A DNA stretch of 64,000 nt from the NCBI RefSeq assembly GCF_964275005.1, contig NC_092705.1:13176385-13240384 (forward strand). The letters run 5' to 3'. The notes under the pieces were generated by a model. The model saw only the letters and a list, made by a program, of their open reading frames with translations, was not told the DNA's origin and did not search any database. Shown one piece after another: positions 1 to 11,900 of this stretch. Source of the stretch: Diadema setosum. Taxonomy: Eukaryota; Echinodermata; Echinoidea; Diadematoida; Diadematidae. How positions within the stretch are numbered: position 1 is the stretch's first letter; every line of letters begins with the position of its first letter. The translations under genes were made by a program, and so were the position numbers.

Positions 1-149
1 TTTGTTTTTCCGTATTTGTACTTTGACCTGACACTTCACAACTGACTCAGAAGCACGTATAAATATTTCTAGTTTCACGCTTATTTGGGTCGTGATACAT
101 CATCCTCTGACTCTTATTCATGGTGAGATGATGAGGCTACCGCGTGCAT

Positions 150-248
150 CAGAGAGAGAGAGAGGGGGGGGGGGGGGGAGAGGGGGAGGGAGGGAGGGAG
201 CGAGAGAGAGGGAGAGAGAGAGAGAGAGGGAGAGAGAGAGAGAGAGAA
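150..248 (+). repeat. GA-rich and poly-G low-complexity tract
   Basis: An almost pure purine run: (AG)n, then about 17 G, then GA-rich sequence and (AG)n again. Long polypurine mirror-like tracts can adopt triplex or G-rich structures; nothing else supports a function. Confidence 0.9.
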
Positions 249-573
249 ACACCTTAGCTACACACTCCAATCACGTAAATCTGTATAATGGTATATCATG
301 ACTTGTTTACAAACTCCACGGTCAAACAAAACACAAATTGTAGTAAATGCAATGCAAAAGACGCATGTAATGCGACAATTTTATTGTTGTTGTTGTTGTT
401 GATGTTTTTAAATGTAGGGGCCTATATCAAACAGCCGTGCATGGACGGCAAACATCTAAATGCGTAAAAAGATAACAAGCAGAGTTCAGGAAGAATAAGG
501 ACAAAAGGATGAGACAGAAAGACCAAAAAAAAAAAAAAAAAAAAAGACAGCGTTGAAGAAAGAAGTGACCACT

Positions 574-610
574 GTTCAACCAGGGAGGTGAAACACCTCC
601 CTGGTTCAAC
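574..610. repeat. Tight inverted repeat (17-bp arms, 3-nt loop)
   Basis: The arms 574-590 and 594-610 (core AACCAGGGAGGTG / CACCTCCCTGGTT) are complementary apart from one position and are separated by AAA. A weaker relative (GGGAGGTGGAAAGATACCTCCC) lies at about 7390-7411, so this may be a relic of a small foldback repeat. It resembles a bacterial terminator only by shape. Confidence 0.7.
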
Positions 611-2762
611 AGAAGTGGGCGACACTGTTCGCTTCGTTTCTCCTATTCAAACAGACCGACTTTCAAAGCTATAATAGTGTTTCGGCCTTCGATCGTAGCT
701 GATCGATTTGATCCAACACAATGTTGGCGCACAAGATAGAAGGTTCTTTGAGTCGAGGTGTACATTCGGTCACCTGTTGAAAACATGAGCTAGGGGCGGG
801 CGGGGAGTGGTCAATAATATAAGACTGCCGTGAGGTGGTCGGTGAAGTAGCGGAATTTGGGAGGCCCAGCAAGTGGATCCTGTGCGGTGTTCGTTATCTC
901 ATATAGAGTTAAATCTATTTGCAGATTATCTGGGATATTTCTCATGACGATTGACTTGTGGTTTTTGAGTTGACAGGTGATTCACGCACATCCAGAGTTT
1001 GTGGTTTGGTGCGAATGACGAAAGCAGCTATACAGGCTCGTAAACTTACGTAATTCGCGGATTGGCTGGAAAGTCGGAAGTTGATACAGCGTGGTTGTGT
1101 GTGTGTGCGTGTGTGTGCAGCTGTGAAAGCTCTAACTTTCGACAACGGACAGCTTGCACGCATGATCAACAACCTGCAACGGTGAGCAGAGAGATTCATT
1201 TGGAAAGATAAACCAGCAGCGGCCTAGGGGCCTCCGGCGAGTTGCGGGTAGTACTTGTATCGTGAACAACTCGGGACGCGTTACATGCATGACAGTTCTT
1301 GATATTCTTATCCGTTGATCTTTTTTTTTTCATCTCCCTGGTCACATCTCTAAACTTCCACATACATTCAAGAGACAGGCAAGCCACTGATCGCAATCCA
1401 CAAGGGAACGAATCGGAGGTATGATGCGAATTGTACATCTTTGAACCTGGTTTAAAGTAAGTTTTGATAATCTCTGTTGTTGGTGGAAGTATCACCATAA
1501 TTATTGTGTTCTGTTTTCGTGTACATTGCGTGACGTTCTAAAGTAAATCGATGCCACTAGCTGACCCGGATCCCAAATGCAACACAGGCAATAGCAGCAG
1601 GTACAGTAGGCACATCATCAAGCCCCGGCCCCCGCGCGCCCGGGCATCGAGCTCACACAGTTGACAAGCGTGAGGGGGCAAGGAGGTAGATCGTATACGG
1701 TCCACTCTTGATATCTTTTTGCTCGGTGGCAAAATGTCAGTAAAACTGAAAGCCTCATCTGAGGAAATATTGACTGAGCATTATTTCTTGACAGGATTCA
1801 GCTACCATGACGTCTGAGGAAATTCATTGTCATCTACATAAATTATATGCACACAGAGACTAGAGGAGATACCAGTGACTTTTATATTTTGCATCGATCA
1901 TCACTGTTGACTCAGCACCATCCATTTTCTCTTTCTGTGTTACAGGGTAATAATGATGATAAAGAAAAAAGACAAGTGAGGCTGATAATTTTTAACTTAG
2001 ATTTTGTAAAGTATGGTTTAAGTTTAAATGCAAATTAAGAGCTTATAATGCCATTTATGCATAATTGTTTTCAACAATTTATGCATTCACTGACTTGTTT
2101 GAAGTATTAAATAGTGATTGTGTGATGAAAGAGAAGGACATAGCACATTGATGGAACCAGCAGTTTGTGGTGGTGGCTTTCAAAATCTAAAAGTATCCCA
2201 GGCCCGTAGCCAGGGGGGGTGCGTCGGGTGCGTACGCACCCCCCAAATTCTGAAAGGTCCACTTTTTCATAATAACGGTTTTTAGCAATTCTCAAGATAA
2301 CAATCCAAATAAATATAAAGACACATTATATGCTACGTAAATGTGGAAGAGTACGTTTAACAATGTTAAAAATAATTGTACGAAACCCTTTTGTTGTATG
2401 AACCATCGGATCGTCCCCATGCACACAAACACAAATGTTATGTATCAATTTGTGCGAGCTATTACATATTGAAAACTTTCGGTCATCTGCGAAGCCGCGC
2501 TTCCGCGCGAACGCTACAACACGTAAAACGGGTCAAAAATCGACGCATTTTTCCACAAAATCTGCCATAACTTTTAAACTGTTTAAGAAGCAAACTTGGG
2601 GCGCCCGGATTCTGAAAGTGGACACTTTAGGGATTATTTATGTGTATATATCTTTATTGTAACATTTGTAGCAGTGACGTAAATTAGATCAGAAAAGTAC
2701 CTTATGAGTAGAATTGTCTATGGCGAACAGTCCAAATTTGACGAATTTGAGCATATTTAATT

Positions 2763-3900
2763 AGTACAAACGATTTCTTGAGCCTGCACCGTTTCAGGCT
2801 CTGTTCTGGATACGGCGGTAGAAACTCATTCTTTTTTGTTGTTTATTTTATCATTATTTAATAATCTCTTTTCTAACTTACAGGTAGCGGATTTCTTTGC
2901 AGGCCGAATTTGGAAATGTACTGTTGATTATTACTTATACATTTTCTCATGTTGTGACAGTTCTATTGGTTCTCATTTTAAAGTGAGCCAAAACCTAAGA
3001 ACATTCTCACTTATAATTTCCAAAGAGTATTATGCAGGCACGCAAACTCATTTTAGTTGTATTTCATTTAAATGTAATGGGTAAGAGGGTATGAGAGAGA
3101 ATGGAAGGTGCTGAGCTATGAAGTAAAATGGTAAAGTAAAAAGTTTGTCAGATAGTATTACAAAAGCCTGAATATTGCAAGAGCTCCGGAGTAAAAACAG
3201 TCAGTGAAAAACCCTATGTATGATAGCATTGTGAGAGCGTTAGACTGCATTGTGACGCATCGTTATTTGATTTACATTCTTTATTGATATATTTTCATAA
3301 ATATCTCAGGTAATGAGTCGGATTGGATTACAATTCTCACTTACAGCTTTGTAGAAGTCTGAGTCAACAGTATCACACAGTACTTCAAGACGTATTACAG
3401 TACAAACGATTTCTTGAGCCTGCACCGTTTCAGGCTCTTTGTTCTGGATACGGCGCTAGAAACTCATTCTTTTTTGTTGTCTATTTTATCATTATTTACT
3501 AATCTCTTTTCTAACTTACAGGTAGCGGATTTCTTTGCAGGCCAAATTCGGAAATGTAGTGTTTATTATTACTTATACATTTTCCCATGTTGTGACAGTT
3601 CTATTGGTTCTCATTTTAAAGTGAGCCAAAACCTAAGAACATTTTCACTTATAATTTCCAAAGAGTATTATGCAGGCACGCAAACTCATTTTAGTTGTAT
3701 TTCATTTAAATGTAATGGGTAAGAGGGTATGAGAGAGAATGGAAAGTGCTGAGCTATGAAGTAAAATGGTAAAGTAAAAAGTTTGTCAGATATACAAAAG
3801 AAACTCATTCTTTTTTGTTTGTTTATTTTATCATTATTTACTTATCTCTCTTCTAACTTCTAAAGGTAGTGGATCTCTTTGCAGCCCAAATTCGAAAATG
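2763..3900 (+). repeat. Partial tandem triplication (unit about 0.4-0.6 kb)
   Basis: Copy A is 2763-3156 and copy B is 3399-3792; they are about 95% identical by eye, starting AGTACAAACGATTTCTTGAG and ending GTTTGTCAGATA. A third, shorter and more diverged copy, 3796-3900, repeats only the AAACTCATTC to GCAAATTCG-like part and directly abuts copy B. Copies A and B are separated by about 240 bp of unrelated sequence. Matching short open frames in A and B are a by-product of the duplication; I do not recognise the peptide. Confidence 0.85.
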
Positions 3901-4415
3901 CGTAGAGACAGCTAGTAACCAAATATGCTACTTTAATTTAATGAATAAGAAATAACCATTCCAGTATGTATCTTAGTGTGCACAGTAAGACAGATCAAAT
4001 CAAATAGGAAAACATCTGAGCACTAAACCTTAGGTCTGAATTTGCACTCAACTTCTTCCAATGGCTAACGGATGTTTAATTTTTGAATTTCACTGACCTC
4101 CAAATTTCACAAAGAAAACCTTCTTAGCATGATGGTTAATATGACATTTGACTGATATTGGAGATGTTTGCGAATCGGATCTACTACCTTTAATATTATT
4201 AAATCTAAAATGATTATTTGAAAGTTCGGAAATGCTGGAAATATCCTACCCCAAGGAGGCAAAATATAAATGGTTGACATTTACAATTCATTTTGTTTTA
4301 AAAATTTTCTTATTTATTTTCGTTTTTGACAAACTCGCATACCAACGGCTGATATACTGTATAGTAAAGTGAATGTTTCATCTTCCAAACAGCATCCAAT
4401 GGGATGGAAAACTCC

Positions 4416-4709
4416 AACTGAAAGGTGGACACCGTTTATACTCGCTAAAGAAAACGCGTAATAGGGGTCGTTTTTTCTCACGGATTAGATGGAAAGTGTG
4501 ATGTACGAGCGTATATAATCAAAGGGTATCAAAAAGGCCGAAATTTGAGAAAATGGTATATTGTTCAATCATGATGAAGTACTTCTTTAGGGTGCAGGAA
4601 ACATTTAAGGAATACTTGTTTTTAAGGCCCGAAAAAATCATATGATCATTACTCGTTTAGGGGCCATTTTGAAAGTCCATGTATGAGCATGGTGTCCACC
4701 TTTTAATTG
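4416..4709. mobile_element. MITE-like element with GGTGTCCACC inverted ends
   Basis: AAAGGTGGACACC at 4421-4433 and its exact reverse complement at 4691-4703 bound a segment of about 283 bp. With two mismatches the arms extend to about 19 bp. No transposase is inside. A non-autonomous DNA transposon is the simplest reading; a clear target-site duplication was not found. Confidence 0.55.
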
Positions 4710-4779
4710 TCGCTATTACCCCTCCCGGGACAGTATCAAAGGACCGTTTTGTAATTAACGCAATCCCCCCTTCCTTTAA

Positions 4780-5098
4780 AAATCCTGGCTTCAGGCCTGC
4801 TAACGCGGGTATACAATAGAAAAAATAAAAGTTAAAACAACACCAGGAAAATCACTATTCTCAATTTTGCGGCGCGCTACGCGCGCAGAGTCTCGAACAC
4901 AATTAAACTTTGCAACTTCCTGGCAAAATGAGTTTTTACTATTTCCTAGATGAAATACCGTAACGCGATTGCATGCAACAAACAAAAATAAAAATTTCCT
5001 CGAGACTTTAAAACGTCATTAAAACAGTCAAAATTCAAAATTTGCGGCGCGCTTTGCGCGCAAATTCTTATACAACTTTTGTAGTCCGGTCGTCCAAA

Positions 5099-5183
<85 letters not shown>

Positions 5184-5262
5184 ATCATTGGTATTGGTAC
5201 CGAAGGTCCGTTTTTTTTTAGTGACCGCACCCCCCCTTGAAAAATCCTGGCTACGGGCCTGT
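4780..5262. repeat. Dispersed repeat with TAGCCAGGA-type ends and a microsatellite core
   Basis: AAAAATCCTGGCTTCAGGCC (from 4778) and AAAAATCCTGGCTACGGGCC (from 5239) form a direct repeat. Between them are two copies of a GCGGCGCGC tract (about 4869 and 5043), then (TA)n 5101-5145 and (GT)n 5150-5182. A related terminal piece (CCCGTAGCCAGG followed by a G run and a C run) is at about 2200-2247. Translated on the minus strand the end reads ARSQDFSRGG, a peptide I know as a common repeat-derived false protein in marine animals. Confidence 0.6.
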
Positions 5263-5572
5263 ATCCCATGTATTAACAATATAAATACAGCATTTTTGTC
5301 TGATCATATTATATATTATATATTATATATTATATGTTATATATTTGGATATATTCATATTTGCTTTGTGTATAAGATTAGTATAGATAATTGGATAATG
5401 TATACATAATCATGGTTATAGTTATGTGGATGACAAAATTAGATAAGTCAGTGTATTTTCATCTGCATACAATTTTATCTTTCAGAAAAAGAGTTATTCC
5501 ATAGCTTTGCGAGCATGTTGAAGTAAGCCTTATATGATTGTTTTATGCCAGTGCATAAATGTACCACAATTG

Positions 5573-5599
<27 letters not shown>
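5573..5599 (+). repeat. (AC)n microsatellite
   Basis: About 13 uninterrupted AC units. Confidence 0.95.
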
Positions 5600-5603
<4 letters not shown>

Positions 5604-6178
5604 AGTCAGTTGACTTTAGAGAGCACAGTGTGAGATCCAGAAAAAAAAATAATGCGAGAGGAGAAAGTGACACAGTTATAACTTATATAGGAAGTAGACA
5701 TTCGGTGTATACAGTATGTGTATGCCTGTAATACCCTGTACCGGTATCTGAAGATTTGGTGATTGATCTTTGTCTATTTCTAAGGCTCTTCAGGTCATAT
5801 GAGGATATCATTTTAAGAAAAATCGTGCAGGAATTGTGTTTGTTCTTTTATTCTTGTTGGTTTTTTAAAGAAAGAGAACTGTTGCTAGTAGAATGACCAT
5901 GAAGGAAGCAGCAAACGGTTCTCAGCTCAGTTGTGAACGTACGTGTCTCTTCACACATACTCTCACAATAGAGAGCTCTCTAAAATAAACACGTTTGCTG
6001 TCGGAGCTTGTGATGGAAATGAGTTCAAAGGTCATTCTGTACAAAGAAGATCTTGCCAAACATTGAAAGTTGATACAATGTATGGCATGCCGGGGGAACT
6101 TAATGTATTGTAAATCAGTTTTCCTGAAACTGTGCTGGGAGATATTACTAATTTCTGAGCACAGATACACCATTGCGC

Positions 6179-6240
6179 GCACACACACACACACACACAC
6201 GCACATGCATACACATGCACACACACACATACACATACAT
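6179..6240 (+). repeat. Interrupted (AC)n microsatellite
   Basis: AC repeats interrupted by GCATGCAT-like units; open frames of HTHTH/CVCVC type across it are artefacts. Confidence 0.9.
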
Positions 6241-6267
6241 GAATATATACATATACATTGTATTGTA

Positions 6268-6440
6268 TATCAGGGGCCATTAAAAAAAACATGATTTCAG
6301 GCCATTACATTTCCAAGAATGTTATATCTTTTGGATCAGGAAGCAAAACTTCAAAATAGAATTTCATATTCCTTTTATCTTGGGCCACTAAAATTTCAAA
6401 TTCAAAGATTTTAGTTGTCCAAACTGGCCAAAAAAAAAAA
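6268..6440 (-). repeat. Dispersed repeat, inverted relative of 53945-54135
   Basis: Read on the minus strand it contains CTAAAATCTTTGAATTTGAA and a GTGGCCC motif, matching CTAAAGTCTTTGAATCTGAA with GTGGCCCC at 53960-54000. The copies share GGCC-containing ends and a CTGATC core. No coding capacity. Confidence 0.5.
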
Positions 6441-8075
6441 GTTAGTGTTGAGCCGTGCATTATACATACACGTATACTTACTTATTTTGAATCCCCATTC
6501 CAATGCACTATGGTCAAATTTGTATTTTTTTTTTGCCATTGTAGTCATTGATTTACTGTACATTTATTTTTAAAAACTTGTATTCATTTTGACAGTAATT
6601 TAAAGATGAATAAGTTTGAGCAGTATTTACGTGTGGCAGTTATGCAGATTTTGTCTCCATGGCCATGTCATCAAAGAAGTTTCTTATTTAATCTAATTGT
6701 GAAATTTGTTCAAAATAAGTAAATGCTTCTCAGTCTAATTGTAAGGAAAGCACATGACATCAATATGATTTATCAGTTGTAACTTGTATGAATCTTAACC
6801 AAACAGATCAGTTTGGGGAAAATGCCATTTAACAATGAGTGGATAATATTGTGAATTTACTGCAAGAACATCTGAAATGAATAGTACCATGTGTTGAGGC
6901 AGTGTGTTATTTATCAAAATCACCTTACCTTGAGTAAACCTCTTCAGTTTTGAGCTGTTTGACCTGGAATTAAGATTTACATAACAATTCTCCCTGTAAA
7001 TAATCTTTATTGTGTGTGATTCCCATACGGGCTAGTTTTGCCCAGCAAGCTGCAATTTTCAGGGGCATATACAGCTGAGTGCAAAGCACACAGCAAAATG
7101 CCTGGTTTATCTGAAAACATGCAACTCTGTTCAAAACAAAATACGTGCATTCTTGTGTGCTGTTGGAAAGCTGCCTGTATACAGCATAAACATGTAGAAA
7201 AGGTGGGAAGTCGTATGTCACACGGCACACTTCATTTGAATCACTGAAACCTCACCCGTGGCTGAATTGTATGCTCCAGCAGTTTGTGTCAAAATAGAGC
7301 TCCCCTGAGATTTGATAATAGCCCACACTCTGCTTCAATAGAATGAATGTTTGTTCGGTGGTTCACTGACAAAATTTGGTATAGACAGGGAGGTGGAAAG
7401 ATACCTCCCCGGTATAGATAGGCATTCATCAGTGACCTCAGCATTCATCCAAAGTGAATACTTTCATGTTCAAATGTTATTTTAAACCAGAAACATTGTG
7501 GCATGAAACTTTTGCAAATTGCCACTAGCATTCAGTCCATTGTGTAGACAAAACTTTTCCCCAATGTGCATTTTACTTTCACAAATCTCTGCTCCTTTTG
7601 AAATTTGTGAAAGTTTCATGCACATGGAAATTGCTGGTTTTACAGTAATTTTTGCACCTTTGCTTTTCAATATTTCATTTTGATCGTACAGGCCTATGCA
7701 GAACACCTTTACAGGAAACAGTAAAGAAAAGGCTTTTGTCATAGACTTTCTTCTTCTTTCCTTCTAATTTCTCTACTAAATGGAATCTCTTACATTCTGG
7801 ATGAAAAGTAGATGGCAAAAGTTCCAACAGATTTTTTTTTTTTTTTTTTTAATTTAAATCAGGACATTACGAAAGCTTTGCAAGAATCAGAACTTCAGTG
7901 ATATTTCTTACAATTGTGTCAGATGAAATGGTGGAAGTATGCAAATATATCACCGGAAGAGATGATTAGATACAGAGTGTAAAGATGATTTCGATCATTA
8001 TTTTTTTATTACATGTATTCCAATCTGATCATTCATATCATTGTCTTTCTCTTTTTCTTCCATTATGGATATTAG

Positions 8076-8282
8076 TCAAACTTCACCGGGCTTCCGCTTT
8101 TGAAGATTTGAAAGTGAATTCAATGGACTGTCATCCAAGCATCAAGCCTAGTGACCGCTGCATGCTGTGATTTCATGGCGCGATCAGACACTGGTGCACA
8201 GACTGGATGCCAACTCTGAATAATTAAAGACAGACAAAAGCTGAACTGAAATCTAGTCCTGAAAGGAACCAGAGCTGCCGAG
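8076..8282 (+). other. 5' UTR part of gene 1 exon (predicted)
   Basis: A pyrimidine-rich run followed by TTAG at 8072-8075 looks like a splice acceptor, so the ATG-bearing exon probably starts near 8076 and a non-coding exon lies upstream. An in-frame TGA about 36 bases before the ATG at 8283 supports that ATG as the true start. Confidence 0.45.
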
Positions 8283-8454
8283 ATGTCTTCACCGGAGCAT
8301 GCTGCTGTCAGAGACGAAATCTCTCTCATGCTCCAAAATGACCTCCGACAGGCCAACACCGGTGGAGAAGGGGCGGGTCCGGAGACGGAGGAGACTTCCA
8401 TCAGTGATGGGACAGGAAATGGGCGCAAGGAATATGAGAGACAAAAATCCTCAG
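8283..8454 (+). CDS. Gene 1 coding exon 1: cytoplasmic tail
   Basis: Residues 1-57, starting MSSPEHAAVRDEISLMLQND. Acidic and polar. DEISLM resembles a [DE]xxxL[LIM] sorting signal, which would fit an internalised receptor, but this is speculative. Donor TCAG|GTGTGT leaves phase 1. Confidence 0.8.
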
Positions 8455-8863
8455 GTGTGTGACCAACTGCCTCAAATACTTTCTGTATGTTTGTATACTA
8501 TTTGTGTGTGTGTGTGTGCATACATGTGTGTTTGTTTTGTTTCGTTTGTTTATATGAATCTGCATTTTTATGAAATCTTTCTCTGCATACTATATGTGAT
8601 TAGGCAGCACAGGTGAGTGGAATACTACATGTAGCTGCCTTTGTATTTGTTTCATTGTAAATATGATGCTCATATCGAACAAAATAAGATTCAAATAAAG
8701 AATAATCATTAAAGTGTGTATGTTTGTTTGTGTGTGTGTGTGTGGGATGACACAGTTTAAACAGTGTCTTTAGGTTCATTTTATTTTTGGCCGTGGACAG
8801 GAGAGCAGTAGGCAATGGCAGTTTTCATATTTATCAGACACTTTTTAGTTTGACAGTTTTACC

Positions 8864-8921
<58 letters not shown>

Positions 8922-11900
8922 GTCATACAACCATGATTTGACCACAGCAGCAACTTGTTCCTGCAAGTGAGAAGATACAAGGGATTACATGATCACAAGG
9001 GGAAAATTGAAAAGGAAATGCCATATTTAGAGTATTTCTATACGGCCATTTTTACAATCAGTGGTGTAAAACACGGTTTTGGCACTAATTGGTGTATAAC
9101 TTTCTTATACACAGACAGATATGCATTATTTTTTCTCATAAACTTACCACCCACAGTGTCTACCTTGGGTACCTTAATGAACTTTCCTCTCTTTTTCTTT
9201 CAGATGTGGCATGCATTTACATGCTTGAAATCCAACACTTTTGGTGTATGCACTCTGACATGGTTTTTTTGTCAGATCTAGCATATTAAATTGTTTATTC
9301 TTTTTCATTATTTTTGTTGTTGTGGTGATAGACAGGTATCCAAACTTAAGAACTATTATGTTTACCAGGTTCTGCTTTGTCTTCTTTAAAGACTGAAATT
9401 GTCCAAACTTTATGTTTCGGAGGTGACATTTTCCGTTAACAGTTAACCCCTCTTTTGAGTTAGCTCTTGCTCACAATTATAAAATTCAACTTTGCTAATT
9501 TCCATCAAAACAGAATAGTAATCAGTCTGACTTAACTTCGATCCAAAGATTATTTGATTCAAATAGCTTATCATTTTTTGGTGAGTGTTTATAAATTTAT
9601 GCAACTTTTCCGTTAACTTTTCTGTCACCTCCGAGACAACAGATTTATGTATTTGATTTTTTTATTCTTGACATCAGTTATACATTACATTTACAAAAAT
9701 GTAACATATCCCCTCACATTATCTAAGAAGGAAGGTAGTAGAAATATAGCCTGTTGTTTTCATTTCGGAGCAATTTACAATTTTCCGTTAACACTTGTCA
9801 CCTCCGAAACAATTGTCACCTCCGAAACAACAAGCGTATTATATTTGATAATTTCTCGAAGACAAAGCAATTTTGTTTGATTCTGTCCAATTGACAGGAA
9901 TCTCTTTTGGATGAAAATAGTAATATGGCAACAGGAAGTGAGAATTTTCTAGAGATTAATAAAAGATCTGATAAAAACTAAGAATTACTGTTTCGGAGGT
10001 GACAAAACACTGTTAACAAGAGTTTTTGCTCATTTCTATTGAAGAGAAACCATATCATGTACACCAATGGTTTCATTTATTTTAGTAACATAAGTCTCAA
10101 AGTGGAGAAATCAACTAACACACTCTCACTCTTATTTTTATTACTATACTGTACGTTTTAGTGCAAATTTACATTTTTTCACTTTTTTAACAAAGAGAAT
10201 GCACAAAATACACCCATCTGTTGTAAATATAATATTGTAATCAAGATCAATTCTCCTGCTTTAGTTAAGTAAACATATAGATGCTTTCATCTTAGAAACT
10301 TGATTTCCAATTTAAGCAATTTAGTTGTGAAGATTTACCAATCACAGCTTTCCATGTAGGTTGCTTTTTCTTGTGTTTCGGAGGTGACATTGTTTGTTAA
10401 CACCATATTGTTATGTGATAGTGAAAGGCAAGACTTCAGTTCCTTTTCACTATCTATTAACATTTTCAAATACATTTAATATCTACAAAATCATCACAGT
10501 AGAAGTGACTTTTGTATACCTAGCTCACCAGAATTCCCTTGATACCAAAGTGATACATGTGGCAGTTCATGCATGCCCTAGTCCACAATCTTAAAAAAAT
10601 CATAAAATAATCAAACTCCACAAAAAGGCCACATGCCTATAGCTGGTGCACAACTTGTTCTTGAATTCTTAGTTGTTGTTTTTCCATGTACAACGTGGAA
10701 ATCATAAACAAAATTATGTGATTTTTTTTTTAATATGACAATAATTATTACATTTTCCAAGTTGAACCAACTGTTTATGACATTGTATTTTTAAACATTA
10801 TTGAAGTTATCTGACAACTAAAGTGAACAGAGGAACAAGTCCCCAGGACTGGAAAGGGAAAGATCCAAAAACAAGATTTGTAGTTGTATCTCAATATAAT
10901 TTTGATGACGTGTTTACCTTGTTTTGTTATTATGTTTTATCTTAGAATTTGGCTTTAAGTACTGGAATTTCAAGGAAAAGAAAATGGTTTCTTAAAGGAC
11001 AAGTCCACCTTCATATACATGTGGATTGAGTGAATGCAACAACATTTTACACATCATTGAAAGTTTGGGAAATTGGACAATCCATTCAAAAGTTATGGTC
11101 TTTTTTAAATATCGATGCAATCACTGCTGGATGAGACGACTACGACAATGTATGATGTCACATGCATACAGCGATAAAAAGAAAATATAAGTGAATTTCA
11201 CAAAACTTTACTTTTTGAAAAAAGTGCACATTTCTTCAACTTGCTACTGATGTATGTTAGGGCAATATTATTCACCCTGCCTTCCAAAAGAGAGAAGTCA
11301 AGTGTTCTTTTGTTATGCAAGAAAAGTGAAAATATGTTGAATTTTCTTGATACTTTCTCTATATCCTTGTACACGTGTGACATCACAAGCTATAGAAGTC
11401 TTCTCATTCAGCTTTGACTGAGCAGAAACTTCAAAAATTCATAACTCTGGAACGGATTGCCTTATTTTCCTCAAACTCTCACTGATGTGTTTTACTAATA
11501 TTGCTGTATTTACTCAACTCTCGTGTCTATTGAGGTGAACTTGTCCTTTTTCGGTCCCTTATAGGGTTATGTGAGACCAGTTTGTGTCCGGGACCTTCTG
11601 AGAAGTTGATGGGTAAAATTACTGAACTAAAAAAAATTTTCCCCATAAGTTCACACAAACGCATTATGCTGCTCTCTTCAGCTGGGAAACACAAACTGTT
11701 GTCTTAACCAAACTGTAAAAATTTGCTAAAGATTAGTATGAATTACAATCTAAAACAAAATATGAGCTGGTATCCACTATCATGAAAGAGAATAACTAAA
11801 CAAAATAACAAGTAAGAACTGAAAGAAAGAGCTTATATTTGAAAATTAAAGCCATGAGGAAAGACATGAATGTTCACAATTGTATTAGCTAACACCTGAG

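Larger units (their letters stand above)
1..8075. other. Upstream non-coding region of gene 1
   Basis: I see no convincing coding exon here; open frames are short and mostly run through microsatellites. The part from about 570 to 1735 is richer in G+C and CpG (for example the C/G-rich stretch near 1620-1645) and looks mostly single-copy, so it is a candidate for the gene 1 promoter and a non-coding first exon. That is inference only. The rest holds a tandem partial triplication (2763-3900), transposon remnants (4416-4709, 4780-5262, 6268-6440), AC/AT microsatellites and AT-rich sequence without recognisable features. Confidence 0.5.

Noticed and set aside
581-610. Terminator-like hairpin
   Set aside because: Rho-independent terminators do not apply to this animal genome; treated as a foldback repeat.
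4946-5279. Minus-strand frames with ARSQDFSRGG followed by poly-HT and poly-IY
   Set aside because: The peptide is a known translation of a common repeat end, and the rest is (GT)n and (TA)n microsatellite.
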